Assembly: GCA_028695945.1 (NCBI GenBank)
Contig: JAQVIB010000012.1
Coordinates: forward strand, 1 to 17,406
Source: Lachnospiraceae bacterium
GTDB lineage: Bacteria > Bacillota > Clostridia > Lachnospirales > Anaerotignaceae
Reading direction: 5' to 3'
DNA length: 17,406 bases
Shown: positions 6,511 to 13,165 of the stretch, in pieces
Layout of the letters: every line of letters starts with the position of its first letter
Position numbering within the stretch: the stretch's first letter is position 1
Notes under the pieces: generated by a model
The model's database searches: none
Told to the model about the DNA's origin: nothing
What the model saw: only the letters and a program-made list of their open reading frames with translations
Made by a program: the position numbers and the translations under genes

Positions 6511-7734
6511 ATGGTAGAGTTTTTTACGAAAAATAGGGATAAACTTTATGATATATTGGAAGAGGGTGACTTTGCTGTACTATTTGCAGGTGAGGCACCT
6601 ACCAAGCGTGGAGATGAAAAATATTTTTTCTCACCAGACAGAAATTTTTATTACATGACGGGCATAGAACGTGAGAGGTGTGCGTTTGTACTATCAAAGC
6701 TTGAAGGAAAACGAGTGGAGAGGCTTTACATTGAGGCTGATAACGGGCAGATGGCTAAATGGGTTGGTGCAAATATAACTAAAGATGAAGCACTTGAGGT
6801 ATCAGGAATTAAAGATATACAATTTGTAGATAGTATTTTTGACGATATAGATTTGGAAAAAAGCAATATTAAAAGGTTGTTTTTAGACTGTGAGCGAAAA
6901 GATTTACTTGAAAACAATATGCCAGAAGGGTTCAGAAGAAAATACAAGGATATGGGTTTTGAGGATTTATTTCCAATTATTTCTGAACTTAGGGTTATTA
7001 AAGAAAAAGAAGAAATTGAATTGATTAAAAAAGCCATACACATAACTCGTCTTGGCATTGAAGAAATGATGAAAAATGCAAAGCCAGGTATGATGGAGTA
7101 TGAAATAGAGGCACATTATGATTATGTGCTTACAAAAAACGGCGTTAGGGATAAGGCGTTTCGTACTATTGCGGCATCTGGGAAAAATGGCACGGTTCTT
7201 CATTATGTAAGTAACAATTCCAAAACCAATGACGGTGACCTTATACTAATTGATGCAGGGGCACAGTTGGATTGGTACAACGGGGATTTATCTCGTACAT
7301 TTCCTGTAAACGGGAAATTTACAGAACGCCAAAAACTTGTGTATAACATTGTTTTGGGTGGGCAGAAACTGATTATGGACAGCATAAAGCCCAATGTGAC
7401 TATACCGAGCCTTAATGAAACCTTAAAGGACTATTATTACAAGGAGTTACTTAAAATTGGTCTAGTTTTTACCCGTGATGAGGTTTTTAAATATTACTAC
7501 CACAATATAGGTCACTTTTTGGGTGCGGAAACCCATGATGTTGGTGACAAAAATCAAAAATTGCGTAAGGGCATGGTGCTTACAGTAGAACCTGGTTTAT
7601 ACATTGAGGAATGGGGTATTGGCATACGTATTGAGGACGATGTGCTGGTAACTGAGGACGGCTGTGAAAATCTTTCGGCAGAAATGATTAAGACTGTTGA
7701 GGAGATTGAAGCATTTATGGCAAAGGGTGTTTAG
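6511..7734 (+). CDS. pepP: Xaa-Pro aminopeptidase (M24B family)
   Basis: 407 residues. Cytoplasmic dinuclear-metal peptidase that removes an N-terminal residue in front of proline. Residues 1 to about 160 form the aminopeptidase-P N-terminal domain (start FFTKNRDKL, SPDRNFYYMTGIE). Residues 165-407 form the pita-bread catalytic domain. The five metal ligands are in place: D248 (LIDAG), D259 (GDLSRTFP), H335 (HNIGHFLG), E360 (VEPGLY) and E375 (GIRIEDD). H231 (VLHY) and H342 (THDVGD) match the conserved active-site histidines. The ATG has AAAGGAAG nine bases upstream. The DUF2161 gene follows two bases after the stop, so the pair is probably co-translated. It could be called a Xaa-Pro dipeptidase-like M24 protein, but the N-terminal domain favours aminopeptidase P. 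Confidence 0.93.
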   Translation: MVEFFTKNRDKLYDILEEGDFAVLFAGEAPTKRGDEKYFFSPDRNFYYMTGIERERCAFVLSKLEGKRVERLYIEADNGQMAKWVGANITKDEALEVSGIKDIQFVDSIFDDIDLEKSNIKRLFLDCERKDLLENNMPEGFRRKYKDMGFEDLFPIISELRVIKEKEEIELIKKAIHITRLGIEEMMKNAKPGMMEYEIEAHYDYVLTKNGVRDKAFRTIAASGKNGTVLHYVSNNSKTNDGDLILIDAGAQLDWYNGDLSRTFPVNGKFTERQKLVYNIVLGGQKLIMDSIKPNVTIPSLNETLKDYYYKELLKIGLVFTRDEVFKYYYHNIGHFLGAETHDVGDKNQKLRKGMVLTVEPGLYIEEWGIGIRIEDDVLVTEDGCENLSAEMIKTVEEIEAFMAKGV

Positions 7735-7736
7735 GA

Positions 7737-8432
7737 ATGGATTTTTTGGAAGAGGATATGTATGCACCTATTTGTGATTACCTAAGGTCTAACGGTTATG
7801 ATGTGCGTGGTGAGGTTAAGGATTGCGATATAGCTGCCTACAAGGACCAAAAGCTGACAGTAGTGGAGTTGAAAAAGGCGTTTAATCTAAAGCTTATTTA
7901 TCAGGCAATAGACAGGCAGGATTTTGCCCAAAGCGTATATATTGCCATAGGAAGAAGTAATAAGAGTATGCGTGATGCAAACTTCAAAAGTATGGTAAAG
8001 CTTTTGAAAAGGCTGGATATTGGTCTTATTACAGTGGCTATGGATAGTCCTATAAAAACAGTGGAAATTATTCTTGAACCTGAAAATCAGCGTAAAACAA
8101 AAAGCTACAAGCGTAAAAAAGCCATTGAAACTGAGTTTGAAGGAAGAAGTGGCGACTTTAACACAGGTGGAGTAAACAAAAAGAAAATTATTACTGCCTA
8201 TCGTGAAAAATCTATAGAGATTTTATGTTTAGTTGCAAAAAGTGAAGTGATTTCCAACAGTGAATTAAGGGAAAAGGGTTATGACAACAAAGCTTTGAGT
8301 ATTTTGCAAAAAAACTACTACGGGTGGTTTGAAAAGGTTGGACGAGGGAAGTATGGAGTTAGTGCCACTGGAATAGAGGCTTTGGAGGATGAAAAATACA
8401 AAAAGCTGATTGAGCATTACAGTGGAGATTAA
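7737..8432 (+). CDS. DUF2161-like protein, PD-(D/E)xK nuclease fold predicted
   Basis: 231 residues. The N-terminal half (1 to about 115) resembles DUF2161, placed in the PD-(D/E)xK phosphodiesterase superfamily. The evidence is an opening helix with acidic residues (FLEEDMYAPICDYL), then GEVKDCD31IAAY, then VVE44LK46, which fits the D...ExK catalytic pattern, then a helix with YQAIDRQ. A basic linker (about 118-150) follows. The C-terminal part (about 150-231) looks like a winged helix with SNSELREKGY and WFEKVGRGKYGVSATG. The gene begins two bases after the pepP stop with its ribosome site in the pepP end, so the two are coupled. No nuclease activity or partner is known to me. Role in DNA metabolism or defence is open. 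Confidence 0.72.
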   Translation: MDFLEEDMYAPICDYLRSNGYDVRGEVKDCDIAAYKDQKLTVVELKKAFNLKLIYQAIDRQDFAQSVYIAIGRSNKSMRDANFKSMVKLLKRLDIGLITVAMDSPIKTVEIILEPENQRKTKSYKRKKAIETEFEGRSGDFNTGGVNKKKIITAYREKSIEILCLVAKSEVISNSELREKGYDNKALSILQKNYYGWFEKVGRGKYGVSATGIEALEDEKYKKLIEHYSGD

Positions 8433-8464
8433 AGACAAATCTTGAGCTTTGCCCAAATCCACTT

Positions 8465-8521
8465 GCTTTTTGAAAAAAGCGAGACAAAAACTTATGAAAC
8501 CCGCATATTCATGCGGGTTTC
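8465..8521. terminator. Hairpins between convergent genes, probable terminator
   Basis: An 11-bp perfect stem GAAACCCGCAT/ATGCGGGTTTC (8496-8506 with 8511-8521) lies between the DUF2161 gene and the minus-strand gene. On the minus strand a T5 tract follows after a few bases; on the plus strand no T run follows. A second small inverted repeat, GCTTTTT/AAAAAGC, is at 8465-8480. Together they probably insulate the two genes. Confidence 0.55.
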
Positions 8522-8546
8522 AGCTTGTAAACAGTTTGAATAACAA

Positions 8547-8948
8547 TTACATATCATCAGAAAATTTAATAAATAATCGTTTCAATTTTATTGAGTAAAG
8601 CAAAGGTAAAATCAAAATTGTTATTTTAACAAAAATATTCCAATCTGTGGAAACTAGAATATAACAAGCAATAAAAGTTACAATTGTAAGCAGAATCATT
8701 TCTAAGTTTTTTACGGACATACCACAGGTAAGGTCTACCAATTCATTGTCTCTTGTAGTAAATTCCAGCTTATTACTTTTTAAAGACCCTGTTTTAATGT
8801 AAACCGAATGGTTTCCATCTTCAATATCTATTTCGTTTACGTCATCATTACTTATTTTTCCACGATATTCGTCGTCAATATAAATTCTAAATTTGACTAA
8901 AGATGCAAAAAGTTTTGCCTGTCTTGATATCCTTAAAATAATCATCAT
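8547..8948 (-). CDS. Hypothetical protein with two C-terminal membrane segments
   Basis: 133 residues, not recognised with confidence. Residues 1 to about 75 look like a compact beta domain (FRIYIDDEYRGKIS, then IDIEDGNHSVYIKTG), reminiscent of small Firmicute domains with an I-D-G-x3-G-K and E-x-G-x-H pattern. Two hydrophobic helices follow (about 82-100 and 104-122), so it is probably a membrane protein with a soluble N-terminus. The ribosome site is weak (AAGAAAG), and two adjacent ATGs at the start leave a one-codon ambiguity. It lies downstream of nrdG on the same strand, 56 bases away, and could be read from the nrd promoter, but nothing ties it to nucleotide reduction. Confidence 0.65.
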   Translation of the reverse strand: MMIILRISRQAKLFASLVKFRIYIDDEYRGKISNDDVNEIDIEDGNHSVYIKTGSLKSNKLEFTTRDNELVDLTCGMSVKNLEMILLTIVTFIACYILVSTDWNIFVKITILILPLLYSIKLKRLFIKFSDDM

Positions 8949-9004
8949 CTTCTTTCTTAAAAGAATTTCAAGAGAAGGAATCCTTTTACTTAACTAAGTA
9001 CATT

Positions 9005-9502
9005 TTATTTAAATAACTCAACAATATTTCCAGTTTCACGTGTTTTATTCATATCTATTACTCTTTGATTTTTACTTCCTCTAAATTTAAGCTCCAATGA
9101 ACGCTGTTCCAATATAAATCTTCCATCAATAAGTACATCGGTATTATTCATAAGTGCATTAAAGTGCGGGTCGTTTTTATCCAAAATCTGTTCATAGGTA
9201 TAACCTGTATAAGTCCAAACATTAAGCCCCAGTGCATGGGCATCCTTTGCTATTTGGGCACATTGTTCCGCTTGCATAAACGGGTCACCTCCTGTAAGGG
9301 TAACCCCGTCCAGCAATGGATTATTAGACAGTATTTTAGCTATTTTTTCAGTATCTGTTTCCTTGCCTGCATTTATATCATGGGTTTGCGGATTATGGCA
9401 GGAAGGGCAATTGTGTATGCAGCCCTGTGTAAACACTGCAAGGCGTATGCCAGGACCGTCAACTATGGAATCGTTTATAACCTGTGATATTTTTATTTTC
9501 AT
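9005..9502 (-). CDS. nrdG: Anaerobic ribonucleotide reductase activating protein (radical SAM)
   Basis: 165 residues. NrdG uses S-adenosylmethionine and a [4Fe-4S] cluster to create the glycyl radical on NrdD. The cluster motif C28-I-H-N-C32-P-S-C35 is near the N-terminus within FTQGCIHNCPSCHNPQTHD, followed by the SAM-binding TLTGGDPF (68-75) and the LNVWTYTGYTYEQI block. Length and order are those of ordinary NrdG. Its ATG overlaps the nrdD stop by one base (TAATG), so nrdD and nrdG are one operon with coupled translation. It acts in the cytoplasm under anaerobic conditions and shares nrdD's NrdR-controlled promoter. Confidence 0.96.
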   Translation of the reverse strand: MKIKISQVINDSIVDGPGIRLAVFTQGCIHNCPSCHNPQTHDINAGKETDTEKIAKILSNNPLLDGVTLTGGDPFMQAEQCAQIAKDAHALGLNVWTYTGYTYEQILDKNDPHFNALMNNTDVLIDGRFILEQRSLELKFRGSKNQRVIDMNKTRETGNIVELFK

Positions 9503-11832
9503 TATAAATCAACTTCCTCTGTTACAGAATGCTTAACACGGTCATTAACCTCTGCACGTTTTGCATCATTAAAGCGTTCAATTGTACCAACAAGGTAGCC
9601 GGTTATACGGCGAATACGCTGGAAGCCAACATCGCCCTCATCTTCTCTTCTTCCACACTTAGGGCATGTATCACCAATAATACCGTTAAAGCCGCAGCAT
9701 GGGTCACGGTCTACAGGGTGGTTAATGGAACCGTAGCCCATACCACATTCCTTCATGCAACGAACAATCTTTTCAAATGCTTCGAGGTTTTCAGATGGGT
9801 CACCATCAAGCTCTACATAAGAAATATGACCTGCATTTGTAAGGGCATGATAAGGTGCTTCAAGCTGAATTTTTTTAAAGGCACTTATTGGGTAGTAAAC
9901 AGGAATATGGAAACTGTTAGTGTAGTATTCTCTGTCGGTTATGCCTTCAATAATGCCGAATTTTTGTTTATCAAGTCTTATAAATCTGCCAGATAAGCCT
10001 TCGGCAGGTGTTGCAAGCAGGGTAAAGTTTAATTTATATTTTTGTGTAAGGCTATCCATACGTTTTCTCATGTGGCTAATAATATCTAATCCTAGGTTTT
10101 GAGCAATTTCGCTTTCGCCATGGTGTACGCCTATAAGGGCTTTTAAACATTCTGCAAGGCCGATGAATCCAACGGAAAGAGTTCCATTTTTAATTATTTC
10201 TCGAACTTCATCATTGTATCCTAACTTTTCGCTGTCAATCCACACGCCTTCACCCATAAGAAATGGATAGTTATGAACCTTTTTCTTGCACTGAATTTCA
10301 AAACGTTCCAAAAGCTGTTCCACAACAAGCTGTATTTTTCTGTCTAATTCGTTATAGAACCAATCCATATTTTTGTTAGCAAGAATACCAATTCGAGGAA
10401 GATTAATAGTTGTAAAGCTTAAATTTCCACGTCCGTTACTAATTTCTTTTGTTTTATCGTAAGCGTTTGCCATAACCCTTGTACGGCAGCCCATGTAGGA
10501 AATCTCTGTTTCAGGTGTGCCTTTATAATATTGAATATTAAAAGGTGCATCTTGGAAAGAAAAATTAGGGAAAAGACGCTTTGCACTTACCCTACATGAA
10601 AGCTGGAAAAGGTCATAATTAGGTTCGCCTGGGTTATAGTTTATTCCATCCTTAACTCTAAAAATTTGTATTGGAAAAATAGGTGTTTCACCATTTCCTA
10701 GACCTTTTTCTGTAACAAGAAGCATATTTTTTACAACCATCCTACCTTCGGAAGAGGTATCCATACCATAGTTAATGGAGGAAAATGGTGTTTGTGCACC
10801 TGCACGAGAGTGCATTGTGTTAAGGTTATGGATAAGTGCTTCCATTGCCTGATATGTTGCACGGTCTGTACCTGCAACTGCTTTTTCACGGGCATATTTT
10901 TGTGCACGTTGAATTGCTTCCTCTTCATATCCGTTGGCAAGAAGAACTTCCTTTTGCTTTTCATTATACTCTTCGCTTTCGTCAAGAGCAGGTATGAATC
11001 CCTTCTTTTCAAGTTCTTCTTCTAAAAGATTTTGCACAGCCTTAGAGTCCGCATCGCAAATAAGTTCTAATGAATTTCCCATTGCGGTAAAATATCTCTT
11101 TTTAAAGGTCTTTTTTACTCCAGGTGCAAGGCCATAATCAAAATTTACAATGGATTGCCCGCCATGTTGGTCATTTTGATTACTTTGAATTGCGATACAG
11201 GCAAGGGCAGCATAGCTGGCAATGTCATTTGGTTCACGCAAAGTTCCATGTCCTGTAGAAAATCCGTTTTTAAAAAGTTTTATAATATCAATTTGACAGC
11301 AGGTGGTAGTAAGGGTATAAAAGTCCAAATCATGAATATGAATGTCTCCTTCAGCATGAGCTTTTGAATGTTCAGGCTTTAAAACAAACATTTCATAAAA
11401 GTGTTTAGCACCTTCTGAACCGTATTTAAGCATTGTGCCCATTGCAGTGTTTCCATCTATATTAGCGTTTTCACGCTTTATATCGCTTTCATTAGTATCT
11501 TTAAATGTTATGTCGTCATATGTTTTCATAAGACGATTATTCATATCTCTTATTCTTGAGCGTTCTGCACGGTAAAGAATATAGCTTTTTGCAGTACGAA
11601 CATAGCCATGGTCTATAAGAACCTTCTCTACTATATCTTGTATTTGTTCAACTGTTGGGTTTGCATTACCTGCAAGTTCAAAAGTCTGTTGAACCTCTTC
11701 AGCAAGTGCTAAACAAACACTGGCCTCTTTACGTCCGGTTGTTGCTTCAAAAGATTTATTAATGGCAGTTGCTATTTTGTTTAAATCGAAGGGTGCAGTA
11801 CGGCCATCTCTCTTTTTTATGGTTATTATCAT
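9502..11832 (-). CDS. nrdD: Anaerobic (class III) ribonucleoside-triphosphate reductase
   Basis: 776 residues. Reduces ribonucleoside triphosphates to deoxyribonucleotides without oxygen, using a glycyl radical made by NrdG. Residues 1 to about 95 are an ATP-cone (IKKRDGRTAPFDLNKIATAI), the site of allosteric activity control. The catalytic barrel contains TTTCCQIDI, HSRAGAQTPFSSINYG and SCRVSAKRLFPNF. The C-terminus has a zinc site (C712, C713, C723, C726 in PCCGFNGIIGDTCPKCG) and the radical loop RRITG745YLVG, with G745 the likely radical glycine. A strong GGAGG lies eight bases before the ATG. Promoter and NrdR boxes lie upstream on the minus strand, and the nrdR gene is just across the divergent region. 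Confidence 0.97.
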   Translation of the reverse strand: MIITIKKRDGRTAPFDLNKIATAINKSFEATTGRKEASVCLALAEEVQQTFELAGNANPTVEQIQDIVEKVLIDHGYVRTAKSYILYRAERSRIRDMNNRLMKTYDDITFKDTNESDIKRENANIDGNTAMGTMLKYGSEGAKHFYEMFVLKPEHSKAHAEGDIHIHDLDFYTLTTTCCQIDIIKLFKNGFSTGHGTLREPNDIASYAALACIAIQSNQNDQHGGQSIVNFDYGLAPGVKKTFKKRYFTAMGNSLELICDADSKAVQNLLEEELEKKGFIPALDESEEYNEKQKEVLLANGYEEEAIQRAQKYAREKAVAGTDRATYQAMEALIHNLNTMHSRAGAQTPFSSINYGMDTSSEGRMVVKNMLLVTEKGLGNGETPIFPIQIFRVKDGINYNPGEPNYDLFQLSCRVSAKRLFPNFSFQDAPFNIQYYKGTPETEISYMGCRTRVMANAYDKTKEISNGRGNLSFTTINLPRIGILANKNMDWFYNELDRKIQLVVEQLLERFEIQCKKKVHNYPFLMGEGVWIDSEKLGYNDEVREIIKNGTLSVGFIGLAECLKALIGVHHGESEIAQNLGLDIISHMRKRMDSLTQKYKLNFTLLATPAEGLSGRFIRLDKQKFGIIEGITDREYYTNSFHIPVYYPISAFKKIQLEAPYHALTNAGHISYVELDGDPSENLEAFEKIVRCMKECGMGYGSINHPVDRDPCCGFNGIIGDTCPKCGRREDEGDVGFQRIRRITGYLVGTIERFNDAKRAEVNDRVKHSVTEEVDL

Positions 11833-11875
11833 TATTATTTTCCTCCTGTCAAAATTACAGTATTAGTTAAATAAA

Positions 11876-11890
11876 GCCGCAACAAGCGGC
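11876..11890 (-). promoter_or_regulatory. GC-rich hairpin in the nrdD 5' leader
   Basis: GCCGC-TTGTT-GCGGC on the minus strand lies between the predicted nrdD start site (about 11966) and the gene, followed by TTTATTTAA. It is the most G+C-rich stem in an AT-rich leader. It could be a weak attenuator or an mRNA-stabilising stem; the T tract is broken, so termination is doubtful. Confidence 0.35.
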
Positions 11891-11930
11891 ATTTTAAGAT
11901 ACAAAGCTCTATTCATAATTTAAGGCACCA

Positions 11931-11946
11931 ACACTATATGTTGTGC
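11931..11946. promoter_or_regulatory. NrdR box 1 (strong match)
   Basis: ACACTATATGTTGTGC matches the NrdR-box consensus acaCwAtATaTwGtgt at nearly every position. It lies about 20-35 bases downstream of the predicted nrdD transcription start and is part of a longer dyad, GGCAC(c)AACA...TGTTGTGCC. Confidence 0.85.
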
Positions 11947-11963
11947 CGGCACCTTGAATGATG

Positions 11964-11979
11964 TACATATATATTGTAA
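11964..11979. promoter_or_regulatory. NrdR box 2 (weaker), covering the nrdD -10 element
   Basis: TACATATATATTGTAA shares the AT core and TTGT half of the NrdR box but lacks the outer bases of one half. Its centre is 33 bases from that of box 1, near the three-turn spacing usual for paired NrdR boxes, and it includes the -10 box. Confidence 0.6.
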
Positions 11980-12001
11980 AGCGAAAGAGGCAAAACGTCA
12001 A
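11973..12001 (-). promoter_or_regulatory. Sigma-A promoter of nrdDG
   Basis: On the minus strand TTGACG (12001-11996), a 17-base spacer, and TACAAT (11978-11973) make a near-consensus promoter about 140 bases before nrdD. Its -10 box lies inside NrdR box 2. Confidence 0.82.
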
Positions 12002-12107
12002 TACAAAATATTGAATAAAAATATTTGAAAACATACTTATAAATATTGGTATATACTTTTAAATAAATTTATAAAATTGTAATAATACATAAAATAGGGG
12101 GATTTTT

Positions 12108-12368
12108 ATGGAAACATTTAGTTGCTTTAGAAAAAAGGAGGTTATAAATGTTTGCGATGGCATGCGTCTTGGTTTTGTATGCGACCTGGAAATAGACTTA
12201 AGACATGGAAAGATTTGCAAAATAATTGTCCCAGAGGGGAATAGATATATTGGCTTTTTTTGCAGAGAACGAGAATATAGAATTCCATGGGAATGTATAA
12301 GAAAAATAGGCGATGATATTATATTGGTTGATGTTGTTATAGAAGAAGTGTTATGTGGTCTTGATTAA
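12108..12368 (+). CDS. YlmC/YmxH-family PRC-barrel protein
   Basis: 86 residues, the usual length of the YlmC/YmxH sporulation-associated family, whose fold is a PRC-barrel-like beta domain. Matching features are GMRLGFVCDLEIDLRHGKI, IIVPEGNRYIGFF, the acidic/basic turn REREYRIPWECIRKIG, and DDIILVD. The molecular role is unknown; in many Clostridia this gene lies close to nrdR and sporulation sigma genes, so its position just before nrdR is as expected. GGGGGA lies about six bases before the ATG. It has seven cysteines (6, 16, 25, 37, 52, 63, 83), more than I would expect for such a small cytoplasmic protein; they do not form a CxxC pair. The 108-base gap to nrdR holds a separate promoter, so the two need not be co-transcribed. 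Confidence 0.85.
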   Translation: METFSCFRKKEVINVCDGMRLGFVCDLEIDLRHGKICKIIVPEGNRYIGFFCREREYRIPWECIRKIGDDIILVDVVIEEVLCGLD

Positions 12369-12416
12369 TGTTGCGTTAGTGGCTATTATCGTAGGGAAAA
12401 TGTACATTAAATGTTA

Positions 12417-12445
12417 TTGACCAGAAGGAAATTGTGCTTTATACT
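12417..12445 (+). promoter_or_regulatory. Sigma-A promoter of nrdR
   Basis: TTGACC (12417-12422), a 17-base spacer and TATACT (12440-12445), about 31 bases before the GTG start of nrdR. No NrdR box is seen here, so autoregulation is not indicated. Confidence 0.75.
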
Positions 12446-12476
12446 TCATTATATATACAAATGAGGGGGAATACTT

Positions 12477-12956
12477 GTGAAGTGTCCGTTTTGTAACAAT
12501 GATGATACAAGGGTAATAGATTCCAGAAGTCAGGACGATAATGCTACCATAAGAAGACGCAGACTTTGCGATAATTGCGGTAAAAGGTTTACAACATACG
12601 AAAGAATTGACACAATACCTATGACAGTTATTAAAAACAACGGCACAAGAGAAACTTTTGATAAAACAAAGCTTTTGGGCGGAATTATGAAAAGCTGCAA
12701 CAAGCGACCCATAACCGTAAAGCAGATGGAGGAAATTGCCGACGACGTGGAAAACGCCGTAATGAGCAGTATGGATAAGGAAATTGCCAGTAAAGATATT
12801 GGTACAATGGTGATGGATAGGCTAAAGTTAATAGATGAAATTGCTTATGTTCGTTTTGCTTCAGTTTACAGGCAATTTAAAGATATTAATACTTTCATGA
12901 ACGAATTAGAAAAGATGTTGAATGAAAAAAATGAGGGCAAAAAACAAGAAGATTGA
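12477..12956 (+). CDS. nrdR: Transcriptional repressor NrdR
   Basis: 159 residues, typical length. NrdR senses ATP/dATP and represses ribonucleotide reductase operons. The N-terminal zinc ribbon is intact: C3-P-F-C6 and C31-D-N-C34, with the DNA-contacting RRRRLC stretch (26-31) and RFTTYERI. The ATP-cone covers about 49-139 (VIKNNGTRETFDKTKLLGGI to RFASVYRQFKDI) and is the nucleotide sensor. The start is GTG, with GAGGGGGA about seven bases upstream; the MKCPFC start is the family's normal one. Its probable target, nrdDG, lies divergently half a kilobase away with a strong NrdR box. A strong terminator follows. Confidence 0.97.
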   Translation: MKCPFCNNDDTRVIDSRSQDDNATIRRRRLCDNCGKRFTTYERIDTIPMTVIKNNGTRETFDKTKLLGGIMKSCNKRPITVKQMEEIADDVENAVMSSMDKEIASKDIGTMVMDRLKLIDEIAYVRFASVYRQFKDINTFMNELEKMLNEKNEGKKQED

Positions 12957-12958
12957 TA

Positions 12959-12996
12959 AAAAACGGTTGTTTCATATAATTGAAGCAACCGTTTTT
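12959..12996 (+). terminator. Terminator after nrdR
   Basis: A 16-bp stem with one G-U pair (12959-12974 with 12981-12996) contains ACGGTTG/CAACCGT and ends in five T's. It begins two bases after the nrdR stop and separates nrdR from the his operon. Confidence 0.88.
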
Positions 12997-13085
12997 ATTA
13001 TTTAGAATTTTGAGAGGTACAAGGGTACACATTGTACTAGTAGTAATAGTATGGTAAACTAAGGGAATATTATTTAATAAAATAT

Positions 13086-13114
13086 TTGACAAAATGAAGA
13101 AGTATATATATACT
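13086..13114 (+). promoter_or_regulatory. Sigma-A promoter of the his operon
   Basis: TTGACA (13086-13091), a 17-base spacer and TATACT (13109-13114): a consensus -35 and a strong -10. The leader to hisZ is only about 45 bases, too short for a T-box or other large riboswitch. Confidence 0.88.
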
Positions 13115-13126
13115 ATACTTTAGTAT
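13101..13126. promoter_or_regulatory. Adjacent palindromes over the his -10 box, candidate operator
   Basis: AGTATATATATACT (13101-13114) is a perfect 14-base palindrome ending at the -10 box. It abuts ATACT-TT-AGTAT (13115-13126) near the start site. Both dyads share AGTAT/ATACT half-sites, as expected of a repressor operator. AT-rich palindromes arise easily, so this is tentative. Confidence 0.4.
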
Positions 13127-13165
13127 GATGAAGTAATAGAGTGATAAAGCGGAGGAATGAATTCT

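Noticed and set aside
9529..9996. 155-codon plus-strand frame inside nrdD
   Set aside because: Lies opposite the zinc and glycyl-radical region of nrdD; no ribosome site or recognisable product.
13017..13037. GTACAA/TTGTAC inverted repeat upstream of the his promoter
   Set aside because: A short six-base dyad in AT-rich DNA, 50 bases upstream of the -35 box, with no link to a known site; not strong enough to list as an operator.
13115..13165. T-box or histidine leader peptide before hisZ
   Set aside because: The predicted transcript leader is only about 45 bases, has no T-box sequence or terminator, and has no run of histidine codons.
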